Shown here: positions 17,245-25,971 of the stretch, one piece after another | How the letters are laid out: each line of letters begins with the position of its first letter | Position numbering within the stretch: position 1 is the stretch's first letter | Assembly: GCA_036389375.1 (NCBI GenBank) | Contig: DASVQA010000106.1 | Coordinates: forward strand, 1-55,809 | Length of the DNA: 55,809 nt | DNA from: QHXQ01 sp036389375 | Lineage (GTDB): Bacteria; Acidobacteriota; Blastocatellia; Pyrinomonadales; Pyrinomonadaceae | Direction of reading: 5' to 3' | Made by a program: the position numbers and the translations under genes | The notes under the pieces: generated by a model | What the model saw: only the letters and a program-made list of their open reading frames with translations | What the model was told of the DNA's origin: nothing | Database searches by the model: none

Positions 17245-19504
17245 CAGGCGGCTCCAGCTTATCGATGAAGATCAGCAGTTGATTCAACAGGCGGTGCGCG
17301 GGGTGGGTAATGCCCTTGCCCTCGGCGCGGTCGAGCCAGATGGCGATCAGGTAGCGGCCGTGCTTGTAGGTGAAGGCGCTGTCGTTGAAGTAGTCGAGTT
17401 CGCCGTAGTCCGCAGTGCCCGTCTTGCCGAAGTCGCCCTTCCGGGTCGCGCCCTCGTTTATGCCGTCCGTCTGCGGGTCGTCGGCCGTCATGTAGACTTT
17501 CTTGCCGTCGGCGTTGTAGTAAAACCCCGTCCCCGGCTCCCCGTCGCAGACCTGCCTAAGATACTTCTGCATCTCGGCCTTCATGACCTCGGTGCTCCCG
17601 CCGTCCACGGGCTCTAGGTCACGGAGTTCGTCGCGCAACTCCGTGAACACGTCGGCTGGCCGGTAGGTGATGCGCTGCTCCTTGGAGTCCAGCGCCGGAT
17701 CGAAGATCGACTCAACTAGGCTCGGCTGCATCTCCCTCCCCGACGAGGCCGTTTCGAGCATGGCTGCCAGCCGGAGCGTCGTAAACCGCGCCTCGCTGGC
17801 CCCGATGGCGTAGAGTCTGAACGTCTTCATAGAGTCGGCGTCCCGCATGGGGAAGCGCGAGCGGATGGGGGAGAATTCGAGGGAGGCTCGGGGGTCGAAG
17901 TAGCGCTCGAACGGCTTCGGCACTATGCTGTCGTAATACTTCGCCCGTTCGGCGGACTCCCCGTAGAGAACGTCGTTGTCGTCGGGCTTGTATGAGAGGA
18001 CGTTGAAACCCGCGTCGAGGACGGAGACGAAATCCTGGTTTAGGTGGCTTTTGGTCCCGTGCTCTTCGAAGTACTTCTGCCCGGCCTCTGTGACGCTCGC
18101 GACCTTCGTGTTCTCGACAATGTTCTCCGGGGGCATGCCCCCCCCGTAGGCATCCCTGAAGGCCTGGCGGATGGCGAGTTGGTTGATGGACTCCGGGAGC
18201 ATTTTGCCGGCCCCCTCGCGGAAGAGCAGGTAGCCGACACCGCTGGTCAGCACCTTGATCGTCGAGCCGGGCATATGCACCTCGTTGGCCGGGTTCTCGA
18301 TCAGGCGCTGGCGGTTCGCCAAAATTATTCTTTTCCCCTCCCACTGCGGGTCATAACCGGGTGCCCCGGCCTGCGCGAGTATGCCCCCCGTCCTTGAGTC
18401 GATGACGGTGATCGACCCCTTCCGCGGACTTTCCATCTTTGTGGCGTGCTTGCTCAACTCGTCTAGCGTGCGGTGGAGCAGGAACGATGCCTCAGTCTGA
18501 ATTTCGGGGTCGATGGTGAGCACAAGTCTCTGGCCGCTCCCATGCCGGAAGGCTCCATCCACGTAAGGCGTACTGCCGCCGACCGGCGAGCCGATCAGGT
18601 TGGCGGTCGCGCGACCCAACACCTGCACGCGAGCTGGCTGCCCGTTGATCATCTTGGTGAAGACTAGATCACCGATGGAGGTGTCGGCCGCGTCGCCAAC
18701 GACCACATCTGTCCGGAAGATTGCGAACGGGCGGCCATCCCAGATGAAGTGGGAGCCGTGTTGCAGCGGCTCGGGCGTCAGGTTCTTCCTCCCACCCTTC
18801 GTCTCTTGGAGAGCAAGTCTCACTCCTGGCGACTTCGACACGTCGTCGGCGTAGACACTCAGTTGCAAGTTGGGATTGCCGCTCGACGCCAGCAGGAACT
18901 TGGGGCCGACCTCACAGACGAACTTGGCCCCCGGGCTGACATTGACCGGGTCGCCGTCGCCCGGTTTCAGAAGCAGGAGTATGTCCTTTGAAACTATCCG
19001 CCACGCGTGGCGGTCGGCGGCGACTACTTGACTTGAGCTGATGGGCGTGGTGACGACAGGCGTGCGGCTGGCCTCGAACGGATTCTGGTACCTCAGCGAG
19101 GTTTCTTTAATCCCTTTGACTGGCAGCGGCTCGCCCGGCCCTGGGTAGTCCTTATCACCCACCTTCGGATACTCGAACGGATCGCCGAGCCCTTGGTTCA
19201 CCACACCCACGAATCTGAACACCTGCTGCCGCAGCCTATCCCAGCGCTCCTTCTCATACACGCGCTGCCTGTCGGGCCTCAGCTCTGAGTATTGCGGCGC
19301 AGCCGCCTCCAGCGGTGCGCCCTGCGTGGGCTGCCAGATCTTAATGTCTCCCGCTTGGAATGCTTTCACGTAAAGCTCCTGGCGCTGCTTGTCTTCGGGG
19401 TCGGTCTCGTGCTCGAAATAGCCGTAGAGGGCGAGGACGAAACAGGCACCCATTGCAACGGCCGCAACGGCTTTCAATAGTGGGGCGCGTTCGCTGGGCA
19501 GCAT
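17234..19504 (-). CDS. Divergent penicillin-binding-protein transpeptidase (PbpA/FtsI-like)
   Basis: A 756-residue protein with one N-terminal membrane span (about 10-30) and a large periplasmic part. The transpeptidase domain begins near residue 325 (LVLTIDPEIQTEAS, the usual entry of class B PBPs). It carries the active-site tetrad STIK (Ser414, Lys417) in MPGSTIKVL and the KTG triad (694-696) in FGKTGTADYG. The SxN motif is not obvious. The stretch SEARFTTLRLAAMLETASSG matches the conserved helix before the KTG strand. The family cross-links peptidoglycan peptides. The N-terminal 300 residues are not a standard PBP dimer domain. The gene sits between the SEDS-like and kinase/phosphatase genes, the same order as rodA-pbpA-pknA in actinobacteria. 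Confidence 0.88.
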   Translation of the reverse strand: MLPSERAPLLKAVAAVAMGACFVLALYGYFEHETDPEDKQRQELYVKAFQAGDIKIWQPTQGAPLEAAAPQYSELRPDRQRVYEKERWDRLRQQVFRFVGVVNQGLGDPFEYPKVGDKDYPGPGEPLPVKGIKETSLRYQNPFEASRTPVVTTPISSSQVVAADRHAWRIVSKDILLLLKPGDGDPVNVSPGAKFVCEVGPKFLLASSGNPNLQLSVYADDVSKSPGVRLALQETKGGRKNLTPEPLQHGSHFIWDGRPFAIFRTDVVVGDAADTSIGDLVFTKMINGQPARVQVLGRATANLIGSPVGGSTPYVDGAFRHGSGQRLVLTIDPEIQTEASFLLHRTLDELSKHATKMESPRKGSITVIDSRTGGILAQAGAPGYDPQWEGKRIILANRQRLIENPANEVHMPGSTIKVLTSGVGYLLFREGAGKMLPESINQLAIRQAFRDAYGGGMPPENIVENTKVASVTEAGQKYFEEHGTKSHLNQDFVSVLDAGFNVLSYKPDDNDVLYGESAERAKYYDSIVPKPFERYFDPRASLEFSPIRSRFPMRDADSMKTFRLYAIGASEARFTTLRLAAMLETASSGREMQPSLVESIFDPALDSKEQRITYRPADVFTELRDELRDLEPVDGGSTEVMKAEMQKYLRQVCDGEPGTGFYYNADGKKVYMTADDPQTDGINEGATRKGDFGKTGTADYGELDYFNDSAFTYKHGRYLIAIWLDRAEGKGITHPAHRLLNQLLIFIDKLEPPDGQ

Positions 19505-19534
19505 GGTTAAGTCTCCGGAATGGCTTTTTGACGT

Positions 19535-21934
19535 TCAGCGCGGGGGCTCTGTGCGCGGCTCCGGTTCGAGACTATCGCGCACGTTGTGGACGCAGGCCAC
19601 CGACCCGGTCAGTATCACCACGAAACTCACGACTGAGATTACCGACGCGCTTATCGGCTGGAGGTCCAGCCCGCTGAACGGGACTTTCTGCCAGAGTGTC
19701 GCCGTAAAGACCCACAACAACTGAAAGAGGAACGCGGCCGTCAGCCCTAGGGCGTAGGCCGTGAGCGTGCCACGTAAGACAGAGTCGGCGCCTTCACGGT
19801 CGGCGTCGGGGGCGGTACGTTCGGCCGGCGTCGGCGCGATGGGCGAGGGCATGATGTTTTTCGCCCGAACCCTTTCCTTGGGCGGGGCGGCGGCCCCCGG
19901 CGGCCGTGCGCGCACTCGCGCCCAGCCCGCGCCGGAAATCACGTCAAGGATGCCCGTGTAAAAGAGCAGGTAGGCGAGCATGATGAGTAGCAGCCCGACG
20001 AAGCCGAAGAAGCCCGCGACGTAGGCGGTGGCTAGGTCGTTATAGATGTTCATCCGCACTGAGCTGGGGACGTAGAGCTGTTCGTACAGCCCGCGCAGTC
20101 CGCCCGCGCGGGCCAAGTCGCGCGCCGTCCTCAGGTTGACAGCCTGATCGAAAAACTGCTCCGCGCCCTCCTCGCCGCCCCAAGCGATAACGAACCTCTC
20201 ATGCCGCACGACGGTGGCCGCCATGATGACCGCCGCCGCTACCAGCGCGACGAGCACGGCGGTGAAGACATAGGGTGGCGACTTTTTGGCCGCCGCCCAG
20301 ACCGCGGCCAGCACCCCGATGCCCAAGATGGCTGTGCCCCCGTGATCGAACTCCGAGGCTAGGTAGTACAGGCCCACCAGCGCCACGACGATGGAGAGCG
20401 CCCACGTGCGCGCGCGCAGCCAGCCCACCGTTTCGGCCTCGGCCGTGACGACGGCCAGCACCGCGCAGTAGACCATGACAGGCAGGACGAGCGTGGGGAC
20501 GTGTACGCGGACGCCGAAGAGGAACAGCGCCGAGTGGCCGCCGGTCGCGAACGCCACGGCCATGACGACGACCATGAGCAGCGTCAGCGGGATAACTATC
20601 CCCTGCCACCTGATCTGCGCCGCGTACCCTGTCAGGCGACTGCCGTATACCATCACGTAGTGCGTGGCGAACGCCAGCACGGGGAAGGCGACGATGAGCC
20701 CCACCGACTGCCGCAGGGAGGGCAGCGAGAGAAGGCCGTTGAACGGGTCGCTCAGCAGGCAGTAGATAACGAAGAAGACGGGCAGCGCCAACGCCCACCT
20801 TAACTGGCGGAAGTGTTTCACCGGGACGAGCAGAAAGAAGAGCAGCAGCAGCGCCCTGAACGACCACTCTGAATACTCGTCAAAGCGCGCTTGGTTGATC
20901 GGCACCACGAAATAGTCGCGCGCCGTCAGGGTCATCCCCACCACCAGAAGCAGGGTCACGCAGCCGAACAGAAGCAGCCCGCCCGGCAGACGCCTCGGCT
21001 CTTCGGTGGACCGGAAACCGCCATAGCCGAACACGAGGGCGAAGAGCGCGATGACCACGCCGAGCTTGAGGCCGAAGATTTGGCCCGGGTTCACCCAGCC
21101 CCCAACCAGCGGCGCGTGGCCGACGAACCTCACGTTCACCGACCCGAACGGGTGCTGTCGGCCCGTCGAGAGTTTGACCTCTTCCCCGTTCGAATCGGCT
21201 GGGGGGTTGGCCCAGTCCACCTCCTGCTTGAGGACGAAGCCGTCCCCGCCATGCTCCTTGTCGGCGGAGTAAGTCAAAGGTCCCCCCTCGTCCGTTGCGG
21301 CGCGGATGAAGACTTCATCCACCGGCGCGCCGACGAACTCGTGCGTTGGCCCGAACGTTACCCGCGTCCGGTCGTGATCCAAGCGGTAGTAGAGCGGGGA
21401 GATGAGGTGGAGCCTGACGCGGTCTGGCTCCTCGTCCGAGATAAAGGTGAAGCTCGCGCCGCCGAAGTTGCCGCTGCTCCTGAAGCTGGTGCCGCTAGTG
21501 ATTTTGACCGCCACGCCGGGGTCGTAGTTTTCGCCGTTGATACCCAGGCGGTCTTCCGCACCCTTGATCCAATAAGCCCCGTCCTCTTTCCTCTCTATGG
21601 TGAAGCAGAAGGCGCTCATGACGCGGGACTGAAAAGGCACGCACGGCGTCTGGTAGGAGACGGCCTCGGGGTCCGACTGTGAGTGGCGAGGTCCCCCGTA
21701 GCCGAAGGAGCACTCCTGCTTCCGCGGAATCTGGGTGACGTAATCGGTGACGACTAAGGCGTCGCCCTGGACCCCGCCGAGCCGGGCGAATGCGTACAGA
21801 GCGAGGCACCAAGCGGCGATGCAGAGGAGGACGCCGGCCAGCCCGCGCCACGAGAAGGAAAGCCGACCGTGGGGGACGAGGGCGGACAGTTTAAGCCCGC
21901 CCTGCGGGTGCTTACTCTTATCTTTTTCGGCCAT
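19535..21934 (-). CDS. SEDS (RodA/FtsW)-like protein with a large extracytoplasmic insertion
   Basis: An approximately 799-residue polytopic membrane protein. One span near the N-terminus is followed by about 220 extracytoplasmic residues and then about ten more spans. Late segments match SEDS landmarks: DHGGTAIL (cf. DxGTA), YNDLATAYVAGFFGFVG, which aligns without gaps to the RodA segment HTDFIFAVIGEELGFIG and keeps the Asp, and VPFSGLDLQPISASVIS (cf. PFVSYGGSS). SEDS proteins polymerise glycan strands with a partner PBP; the PBP gene follows here after 30 bases. The EEL part of the motif is replaced by GFF and the protein is about twice the usual length, so activity may differ. The ATG at 21934 was chosen over a GTG at 21976; neither has a clear ribosome site. 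Confidence 0.75.
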   Translation of the reverse strand: MAEKDKSKHPQGGLKLSALVPHGRLSFSWRGLAGVLLCIAAWCLALYAFARLGGVQGDALVVTDYVTQIPRKQECSFGYGGPRHSQSDPEAVSYQTPCVPFQSRVMSAFCFTIERKEDGAYWIKGAEDRLGINGENYDPGVAVKITSGTSFRSSGNFGGASFTFISDEEPDRVRLHLISPLYYRLDHDRTRVTFGPTHEFVGAPVDEVFIRAATDEGGPLTYSADKEHGGDGFVLKQEVDWANPPADSNGEEVKLSTGRQHPFGSVNVRFVGHAPLVGGWVNPGQIFGLKLGVVIALFALVFGYGGFRSTEEPRRLPGGLLLFGCVTLLLVVGMTLTARDYFVVPINQARFDEYSEWSFRALLLLFFLLVPVKHFRQLRWALALPVFFVIYCLLSDPFNGLLSLPSLRQSVGLIVAFPVLAFATHYVMVYGSRLTGYAAQIRWQGIVIPLTLLMVVVMAVAFATGGHSALFLFGVRVHVPTLVLPVMVYCAVLAVVTAEAETVGWLRARTWALSIVVALVGLYYLASEFDHGGTAILGIGVLAAVWAAAKKSPPYVFTAVLVALVAAAVIMAATVVRHERFVIAWGGEEGAEQFFDQAVNLRTARDLARAGGLRGLYEQLYVPSSVRMNIYNDLATAYVAGFFGFVGLLLIMLAYLLFYTGILDVISGAGWARVRARPPGAAAPPKERVRAKNIMPSPIAPTPAERTAPDADREGADSVLRGTLTAYALGLTAAFLFQLLWVFTATLWQKVPFSGLDLQPISASVISVVSFVVILTGSVACVHNVRDSLEPEPRTEPPR

Positions 21935-22104
21935 GTTGGTTGTCTGTATGCGGGAGGTGATCCTACTGGTAAGCACGCGCCGAAGGACGGCGTCAGCGCC
22001 TCACCTCCCCGAAAGGCCCGGATGATGAAAAGACGGGCGTCGCCGCCCCGGCCCCGCAAGGGCCATGCGGCCGTTGGCCGTGCGCGAGGGAAGGCCGCGT
22101 GCGC

Positions 22105-23910
22105 TCAGCGCCCCTTGAGCACCAGTTCGGTGCGGGGGGTGGATTCAAGGTAGATCATGAACTCGAAGTCGCCCACATAGACGTAATACGTCCCTACGAG
22201 GTCGAGACGAACTGTCTCCTTAAGCTCGGTCAGCTCTGTAACGATGCTTCCGTAGGTGGTGCTGTAGTAGAGGATCTCTTCGCCGCCGCCAGCCAACATC
22301 TCCCACTGCACGAGTGGGCGCTTGAGCATCAGTGCCGTGCCGCTGACGCCCGACCTGCGATCAAGGAACTGGCCCCGCCCCAGAATGATCTCGTTCAGGG
22401 TCAGCGAAATTGAGCGGTCGAAGTTGACCTCGACGAAGCCCACGTAGTCGCGCTCGGGCCTGCGCTGGGCGACGGCCACCCGCTCCGCGTTCACCTTGCT
22501 CATCGGCTCTACGACGATGGAGCTGCTCTGGGCGCCGCCCCCCTGCGCGACGTTGACCGTGATGGACTCTTCGAAGGGCACGACCACGCCGTCGAAGGTG
22601 AGAGGAATCCCCTCTAGGCTGAGGATTAGCTCGGAGTCGGGATGCTTTTTGATCCTGATGAACTGTCGGCCGTCGGCGGACTCCGGGCTGAGAGTGAGGA
22701 CAGGCACCTGGGCCTCTGTCCTCCCGTCCCGCGCCATCGGCGGGAGCATGACTAGCGTTTCGCCCTGACTCCTGATGAACTGCCCGGTGCCTTGGAGCTT
22801 GTTGACGCCGGGACTGTAGCTCAATGCGTTCTCGAAGAAGCGGAACAGGAACTTGTACGTGACGACATGGCCGCGCGACTCCTCCTCGTCCCTGACCGGA
22901 TGGTTGAGCGCCACCTTCATGGCAATGCGGCGATTGACGGGCACTGGGAAGTTTTTGGCGACTGCGCTCGAATACTCGGGCGTGCTAGTGAAATCCTCCA
23001 CTGGGACGATGTCGCCGTCAAAGTGGTTGATGTCGGTGATGACGTTCCTGCCGGAGATCAGGCTGTAGGAGAACTGCGTCTGCGAGTTGTTCTCCGACCA
23101 CTTTTCTAGGAGCCTCGTGTCATGGATGTCCAGGGTCACCTTCTGGATGGGCCTGCTGGTCATCCCCTCCCTGATGGTGGCCGAGATGTTGATGCCCAGC
23201 GGGTACGAACAGAACTCCCTGTTGGGGAACGCCTTCAACATCAGGTCGAAGTCGGCATGCACTGACACGCGGAACGTGCTGTCGAAGGACTTCTCGTTTC
23301 GCACCAAGGCGCGGATGGTCGTGCGGCCCAGCGGCTCACTGGACTGGCTCTCCACCTCCAGCTCACCGATCAGGTACTGCTTCACATCATGCGGTATCTT
23401 ACCGTCGTCCGTGGGGGTGTGAACCTGCGGTGGGATGACGTGTCGCGCGATGAAGGCGTTGCCGAACAGGCGTTTCAGGGCGGGGGTGATGACCACTCCG
23501 TCCGGGAACAGGCCCACCCTGAGATTGTCTTTGGGGGCGTCGATGTCAGAGTTAGGGAGCTGCGAGTTAATGACGCGCAGCAGCTTCTCGCGGTTGCCCT
23601 CGAAATTCATCTCGCTGTAGAGCCGCTGCGTCGCCTCCTCGGAGAGATACAGCTCGACGAACGACAGGACGCCCTTGCCCCTTAACTCCGTGTTGATGTA
23701 CTGGGCGACCTGCTCGTTGAACTTCTCGGGCGTGTTAGACGTCGCGCCAGGGATGGTGATCAGCGTGAACCAGCGGAAACCTAAATCGGCTTCATCGCTG
23801 GCGGCCGCGCCGCCTCTCCCCGAGCCTCCGTTGCCGGGGGCGCGTCGGTTAAAGTAGTTCAGGATTCTATCAAGAAGTGAAGCTTCTTTCTTCTCTCTCT
23901 CTTGCGCCAT
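22105..23910 (-). CDS. Large soluble protein with a C-terminal FHA-like domain
   Basis: A 601-residue protein without signal peptide or membrane span. Most of it is not recognised. The N-terminal 40 residues are charged and Gly-rich after LLDRILNYFNRR. Residues about 45-480 appear mixed alpha/beta. The last 95 residues have the outline of an FHA domain: NEIILGRGQFLDRRSGVSG (cf. GR...S), YYSTTYGSIV (cf. STNGTxV) and YYVYVGDFEFMIYL (the closing strands). FHA domains bind phosphothreonine. Its place directly before the SEDS, PBP and kinase/phosphatase genes copies fhaA in the actinobacterial operon, where FHA proteins read kinase output. It ends 170 bases before the SEDS ATG and begins 28 bases after the upstream gene. 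The FHA call is by eye and needs a profile search. Confidence 0.6.
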   Translation of the reverse strand: MAQEREKKEASLLDRILNYFNRRAPGNGGSGRGGAAASDEADLGFRWFTLITIPGATSNTPEKFNEQVAQYINTELRGKGVLSFVELYLSEEATQRLYSEMNFEGNREKLLRVINSQLPNSDIDAPKDNLRVGLFPDGVVITPALKRLFGNAFIARHVIPPQVHTPTDDGKIPHDVKQYLIGELEVESQSSEPLGRTTIRALVRNEKSFDSTFRVSVHADFDLMLKAFPNREFCSYPLGINISATIREGMTSRPIQKVTLDIHDTRLLEKWSENNSQTQFSYSLISGRNVITDINHFDGDIVPVEDFTSTPEYSSAVAKNFPVPVNRRIAMKVALNHPVRDEEESRGHVVTYKFLFRFFENALSYSPGVNKLQGTGQFIRSQGETLVMLPPMARDGRTEAQVPVLTLSPESADGRQFIRIKKHPDSELILSLEGIPLTFDGVVVPFEESITVNVAQGGGAQSSSIVVEPMSKVNAERVAVAQRRPERDYVGFVEVNFDRSISLTLNEIILGRGQFLDRRSGVSGTALMLKRPLVQWEMLAGGGEEILYYSTTYGSIVTELTELKETVRLDLVGTYYVYVGDFEFMIYLESTPRTELVLKGR

Positions 23911-23938
23911 CTAAGGTCGCTCCTTGTGTGGGTGGGCA

Positions 23939-24892
23939 TCACCGTCGGGCATCGCTGTCTTTGAGTAGAAACGGCTGGCTGTCGGGCGCGTCGTACGTCC
24001 TGGGGAGCATGTCCTGGGCAGCGATGCTCCTAGCGACGTAGAGCGGGATCTCCTGATACTTGTCCTTTGGTATCTGTATCGCCTTCGCCTCCTGAATCGT
24101 GATGACGATCAGCTTTCTCTGAGGCGAGAGCCAGCTTTCACCGCGTTTTCTGGCCTCTTGTTCTTCCGCCTCTTCCTCCTGTCCGGGGCCGACGCCCGGC
24201 AGGGGCATCTTGTATTCGCCCGCTAGAATCCCCCAGTACTCCTTTGCCTTAATGCCGGCGTCCCGCGCCATCAACTCCCTAACGCGGTAGATGCGCCTTA
24301 GGCATAACCCCGTGTTATATCCCTCGTCGCCTTCGAGCGAGGCGGTGGCGAAGATGAGCACCCAGGCGCCAGCGATCTCCTCCTGCCGACTTCTGAAAAC
24401 GTTCACCAGTTCGCCCTCGTTCTTAAGGGTGGTGTTGTTAACGATGAATCGGCTCGAATAAAACTCGTACTTGACCAGCTTGAGTAAGTCCTGGCCAGCG
24501 CTGCTGATAGTACCCTCGGTGATGCGATAGTTGTCGCGATTATTGGGCTCCCCCATTTTCACTTGGGCGGTTTGAGGGTCGAAGGAAGGCGCGGGCGTAG
24601 GTGTCATCGCCGGCGTGGGGGTGGAAGTAGTCTGGGTTACAACGCGGTTGCTAACCCTGAAGCCGAACCACCAGATCAGAAACGCGGCGACCAGCGCAAC
24701 TATCAGCAAGGGCCAGCCGAACGCACGACGGCGGCTCACTTCGTTCTGAGGCTGTTGACCCAGCTTGGGGGTTCCCGTTAACTCGGCGACGGCCGCCTTG
24801 AGGTAAGGGCTCTCCGGCCAGTCCCTCATCTCATCATCGATTCGTGACGGGGGTGTTTTATTGACGGCTGAATTATTTTTCTCGTCAATCAT
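23939..24892 (-). CDS. Single-span membrane protein with an OmpA-like C-terminal domain
   Basis: About 317 residues, first gene of the cluster. A cytoplasmic stretch (about 55 residues) leads to one membrane span (AFGWPLLIVALVAAFLIWWF), a Thr/Pro-rich linker and a periplasmic domain. Its C-terminal part follows the OmpA pattern: VLIFATASLEGDEGYNTGLCLRRI..VRELMARDAGI, then WLSPQRKLIVITI as the closing strand. Such domains bind peptidoglycan, although several conserved polar residues are not evident. The kinase/phosphatase protein has the same span-linker-OmpA-like plan, so the two may be co-receptors. The ATG at 24892 is preferred because residues encoded before it, from a TTG at 24952, look like leader, but no good ribosome site marks either choice. 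Confidence 0.6.
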   Translation of the reverse strand: MIDEKNNSAVNKTPPSRIDDEMRDWPESPYLKAAVAELTGTPKLGQQPQNEVSRRRAFGWPLLIVALVAAFLIWWFGFRVSNRVVTQTTSTPTPAMTPTPAPSFDPQTAQVKMGEPNNRDNYRITEGTISSAGQDLLKLVKYEFYSSRFIVNNTTLKNEGELVNVFRSRQEEIAGAWVLIFATASLEGDEGYNTGLCLRRIYRVRELMARDAGIKAKEYWGILAGEYKMPLPGVGPGQEEEAEEQEARKRGESWLSPQRKLIVITIQEAKAIQIPKDKYQEIPLYVARSIAAQDMLPRTYDAPDSQPFLLKDSDARR

Positions 24893-24988
24893 GAGGCATA
24901 CGACTATTAGTCTATGGATGCTGCGGATGTAAAACCAGAGACGCTTTACCAAGACCGCTTGAATGCCCGAGAAGGTACCACAGAGTTC

Positions 24989-25018
24989 TTAATTATATGA
25001 ACATTAATTATATGAACA
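24989..25018. repeat. Two tandem copies of a 15-base AT-rich unit
   Basis: TTAATTATATGAACA occurs twice head to tail without a gap, about 100 bases upstream of the first gene of the cluster. It could be an operator for that operon or a slippage product. Confidence 0.85.
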
Positions 25019-25162
25019 TTTTTACTTGTCGCGAGACGTCGTGGTGAGTGAGCTCGTTACCGCCGGTAAACATGCTGATCTTTTGGCTCTCAACTCTGCC
25101 ACAACCGGTGGCTCCGTCGGCTACCTTCCCATGTTATTTCAGAGAAAAATTTATCATTGATT

Positions 25163-25214
25163 CTTTCTCAAATAGCTTATGATAATGCCCCTTATGGAAA
25201 TCTATTTGAGAAAG
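25163..25214. repeat. 13-bp inverted repeat at the right boundary
   Basis: CTTTCTCAAATAG (25163-25175) pairs perfectly with CTATTTGAGAAAG (25202-25214) across a 26-base loop. The loop contains most of the right 15-bp direct repeat. It lies beyond the 3' end of the minus-strand DUF5615 gene, so it may also act as that gene's transcript end. Confidence 0.7.
25173..25187. repeat. Right copy of the 15-bp direct repeat flanking the island
   Basis: TAGCTTATGATAATG, identical to 12684-12698 and in the same orientation. It starts inside the left arm of the inverted repeat at 25163 and is about 800 bp from the tyrosine recombinase gene. Confidence 0.4.
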
Positions 25215-25237
25215 TAAGTATTCATGGGTGGTGGGCA

Positions 25238-25585
25238 TCAGAACGGGATGAACTCGACTCTGTTCGCCAGATCGCGTGGCTCAAATGTGCGCGCAATAAG
25301 TTCGAGAGCGTTAATGCAGCTGCCGATGGGACTGCGTAGCTGGTGTGAGTAGATGACGCCGGCGAAGTGCATACCGGCAGCTTGGCGACGGCGAGCTTCG
25401 GCCAGTAGGTCGTCATCCTGCGTGTAGAGCGGGCAGCCCAGTTCGGTGGCGCGGTCTAAAAGCTGTGGGTCGTTCAGTTCGGCTGAGCCATCTTCCTGCG
25501 CGGTGAGCACCTGCACGCCGCGCCGGCGCAGCCCAGCCGTGATCGCCCGTGGCACATGCACATCCATGTACAGGGCGAGCGGCAC
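25238..25585 (-). CDS. DUF5615 PIN-like toxin
   Basis: A 115-residue protein of the DUF5615/Mut7-C-like PIN group: an early acidic residue in LYMDVHVP, the pattern DPQLLDRATELGCPLYTQDDDLL with the conserved D..LL..A and T.D.D motifs, and a C-terminal helix. PIN-like proteins of this type are predicted RNases and typically pair with DUF433 antitoxins. The start codon is GTG, overlapping the stop of the upstream DUF433 gene (TAGTG), so translation is coupled and antitoxin comes first, as expected for type II modules. It sits between the island boundary and the recombinase, a common location for stabilising modules. Activity is inferred from family only. Confidence 0.88.
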   Translation of the reverse strand: MPLALYMDVHVPRAITAGLRRRGVQVLTAQEDGSAELNDPQLLDRATELGCPLYTQDDDLLAEARRRQAAGMHFAGVIYSHQLRSPIGSCINALELIARTFEPRDLANRVEFIPF

Positions 25586-25899
25586 TACTGGAGTAGCCCC
25601 TTGGCTTTGAGCCGTTCGACGAGTTGTGAGGGGCCGACATCACGACGGATCTGCTCGACGCGCTCGAGCCGGCGCTCGATGTCGCGGTCGAGGTCTTCCT
25701 TGTGATCCCAGTAGTAGGCCAATGCAGAGTGAATCTGGCCCAAGGTGAGGTACGGATGTTGGAATTGAAGCTCGTCGGGGCTCCAGCCGTAGGCGTGCGT
25801 CTCCAAGACGAGTTCGATGACCTTCATGGTCGTGCCTACGATGATCGGCACGCCTGACTCGTTGAGACCAATGTGTTCGTATGCAGTAGCTTGGGTCAT
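25585..25899 (-). CDS. DUF433 antitoxin
   Basis: A 104-residue DUF433 (VapB45-like) protein: the helix-turn-helix core GVPIIVGTTMKVIELVLE..YGWSPDELQFQHPYLTLGQIHSALAYYWDHKEDLD matches the family closely. It should bind its own promoter and neutralise the adjacent DUF5615 toxin, with which it overlaps by one base. A TACAAT -10-like box lies only nine bases before the ATG on the minus strand, so the message is almost leaderless. A C-terminal basic extension (about 75-104) may contact the toxin. Confidence 0.9.
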   Translation of the reverse strand: MTQATAYEHIGLNESGVPIIVGTTMKVIELVLETHAYGWSPDELQFQHPYLTLGQIHSALAYYWDHKEDLDRDIERRLERVEQIRRDVGPSQLVERLKAKGLLQ

Positions 25900-25971
25900 A
25901 CGAGCTTTATTGTATCGCTTCGTGCCTGTTTATTCTAGATTCTGCCTGCCCAGGTCAAGCCTAACGAGGTG

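Larger units (their letters stand above)
24893..25237. other. AT-rich boundary on the right of the island
   Basis: No gene is seen. This stretch contains the promoter region of the minus-strand cluster, a tandem 15-base repeat (24989-25018), a 13-bp inverted repeat (25163-25214) and the right copy of the 15-bp direct repeat. Its AT content is clearly above that of neighbouring coding DNA. Confidence 0.6.
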
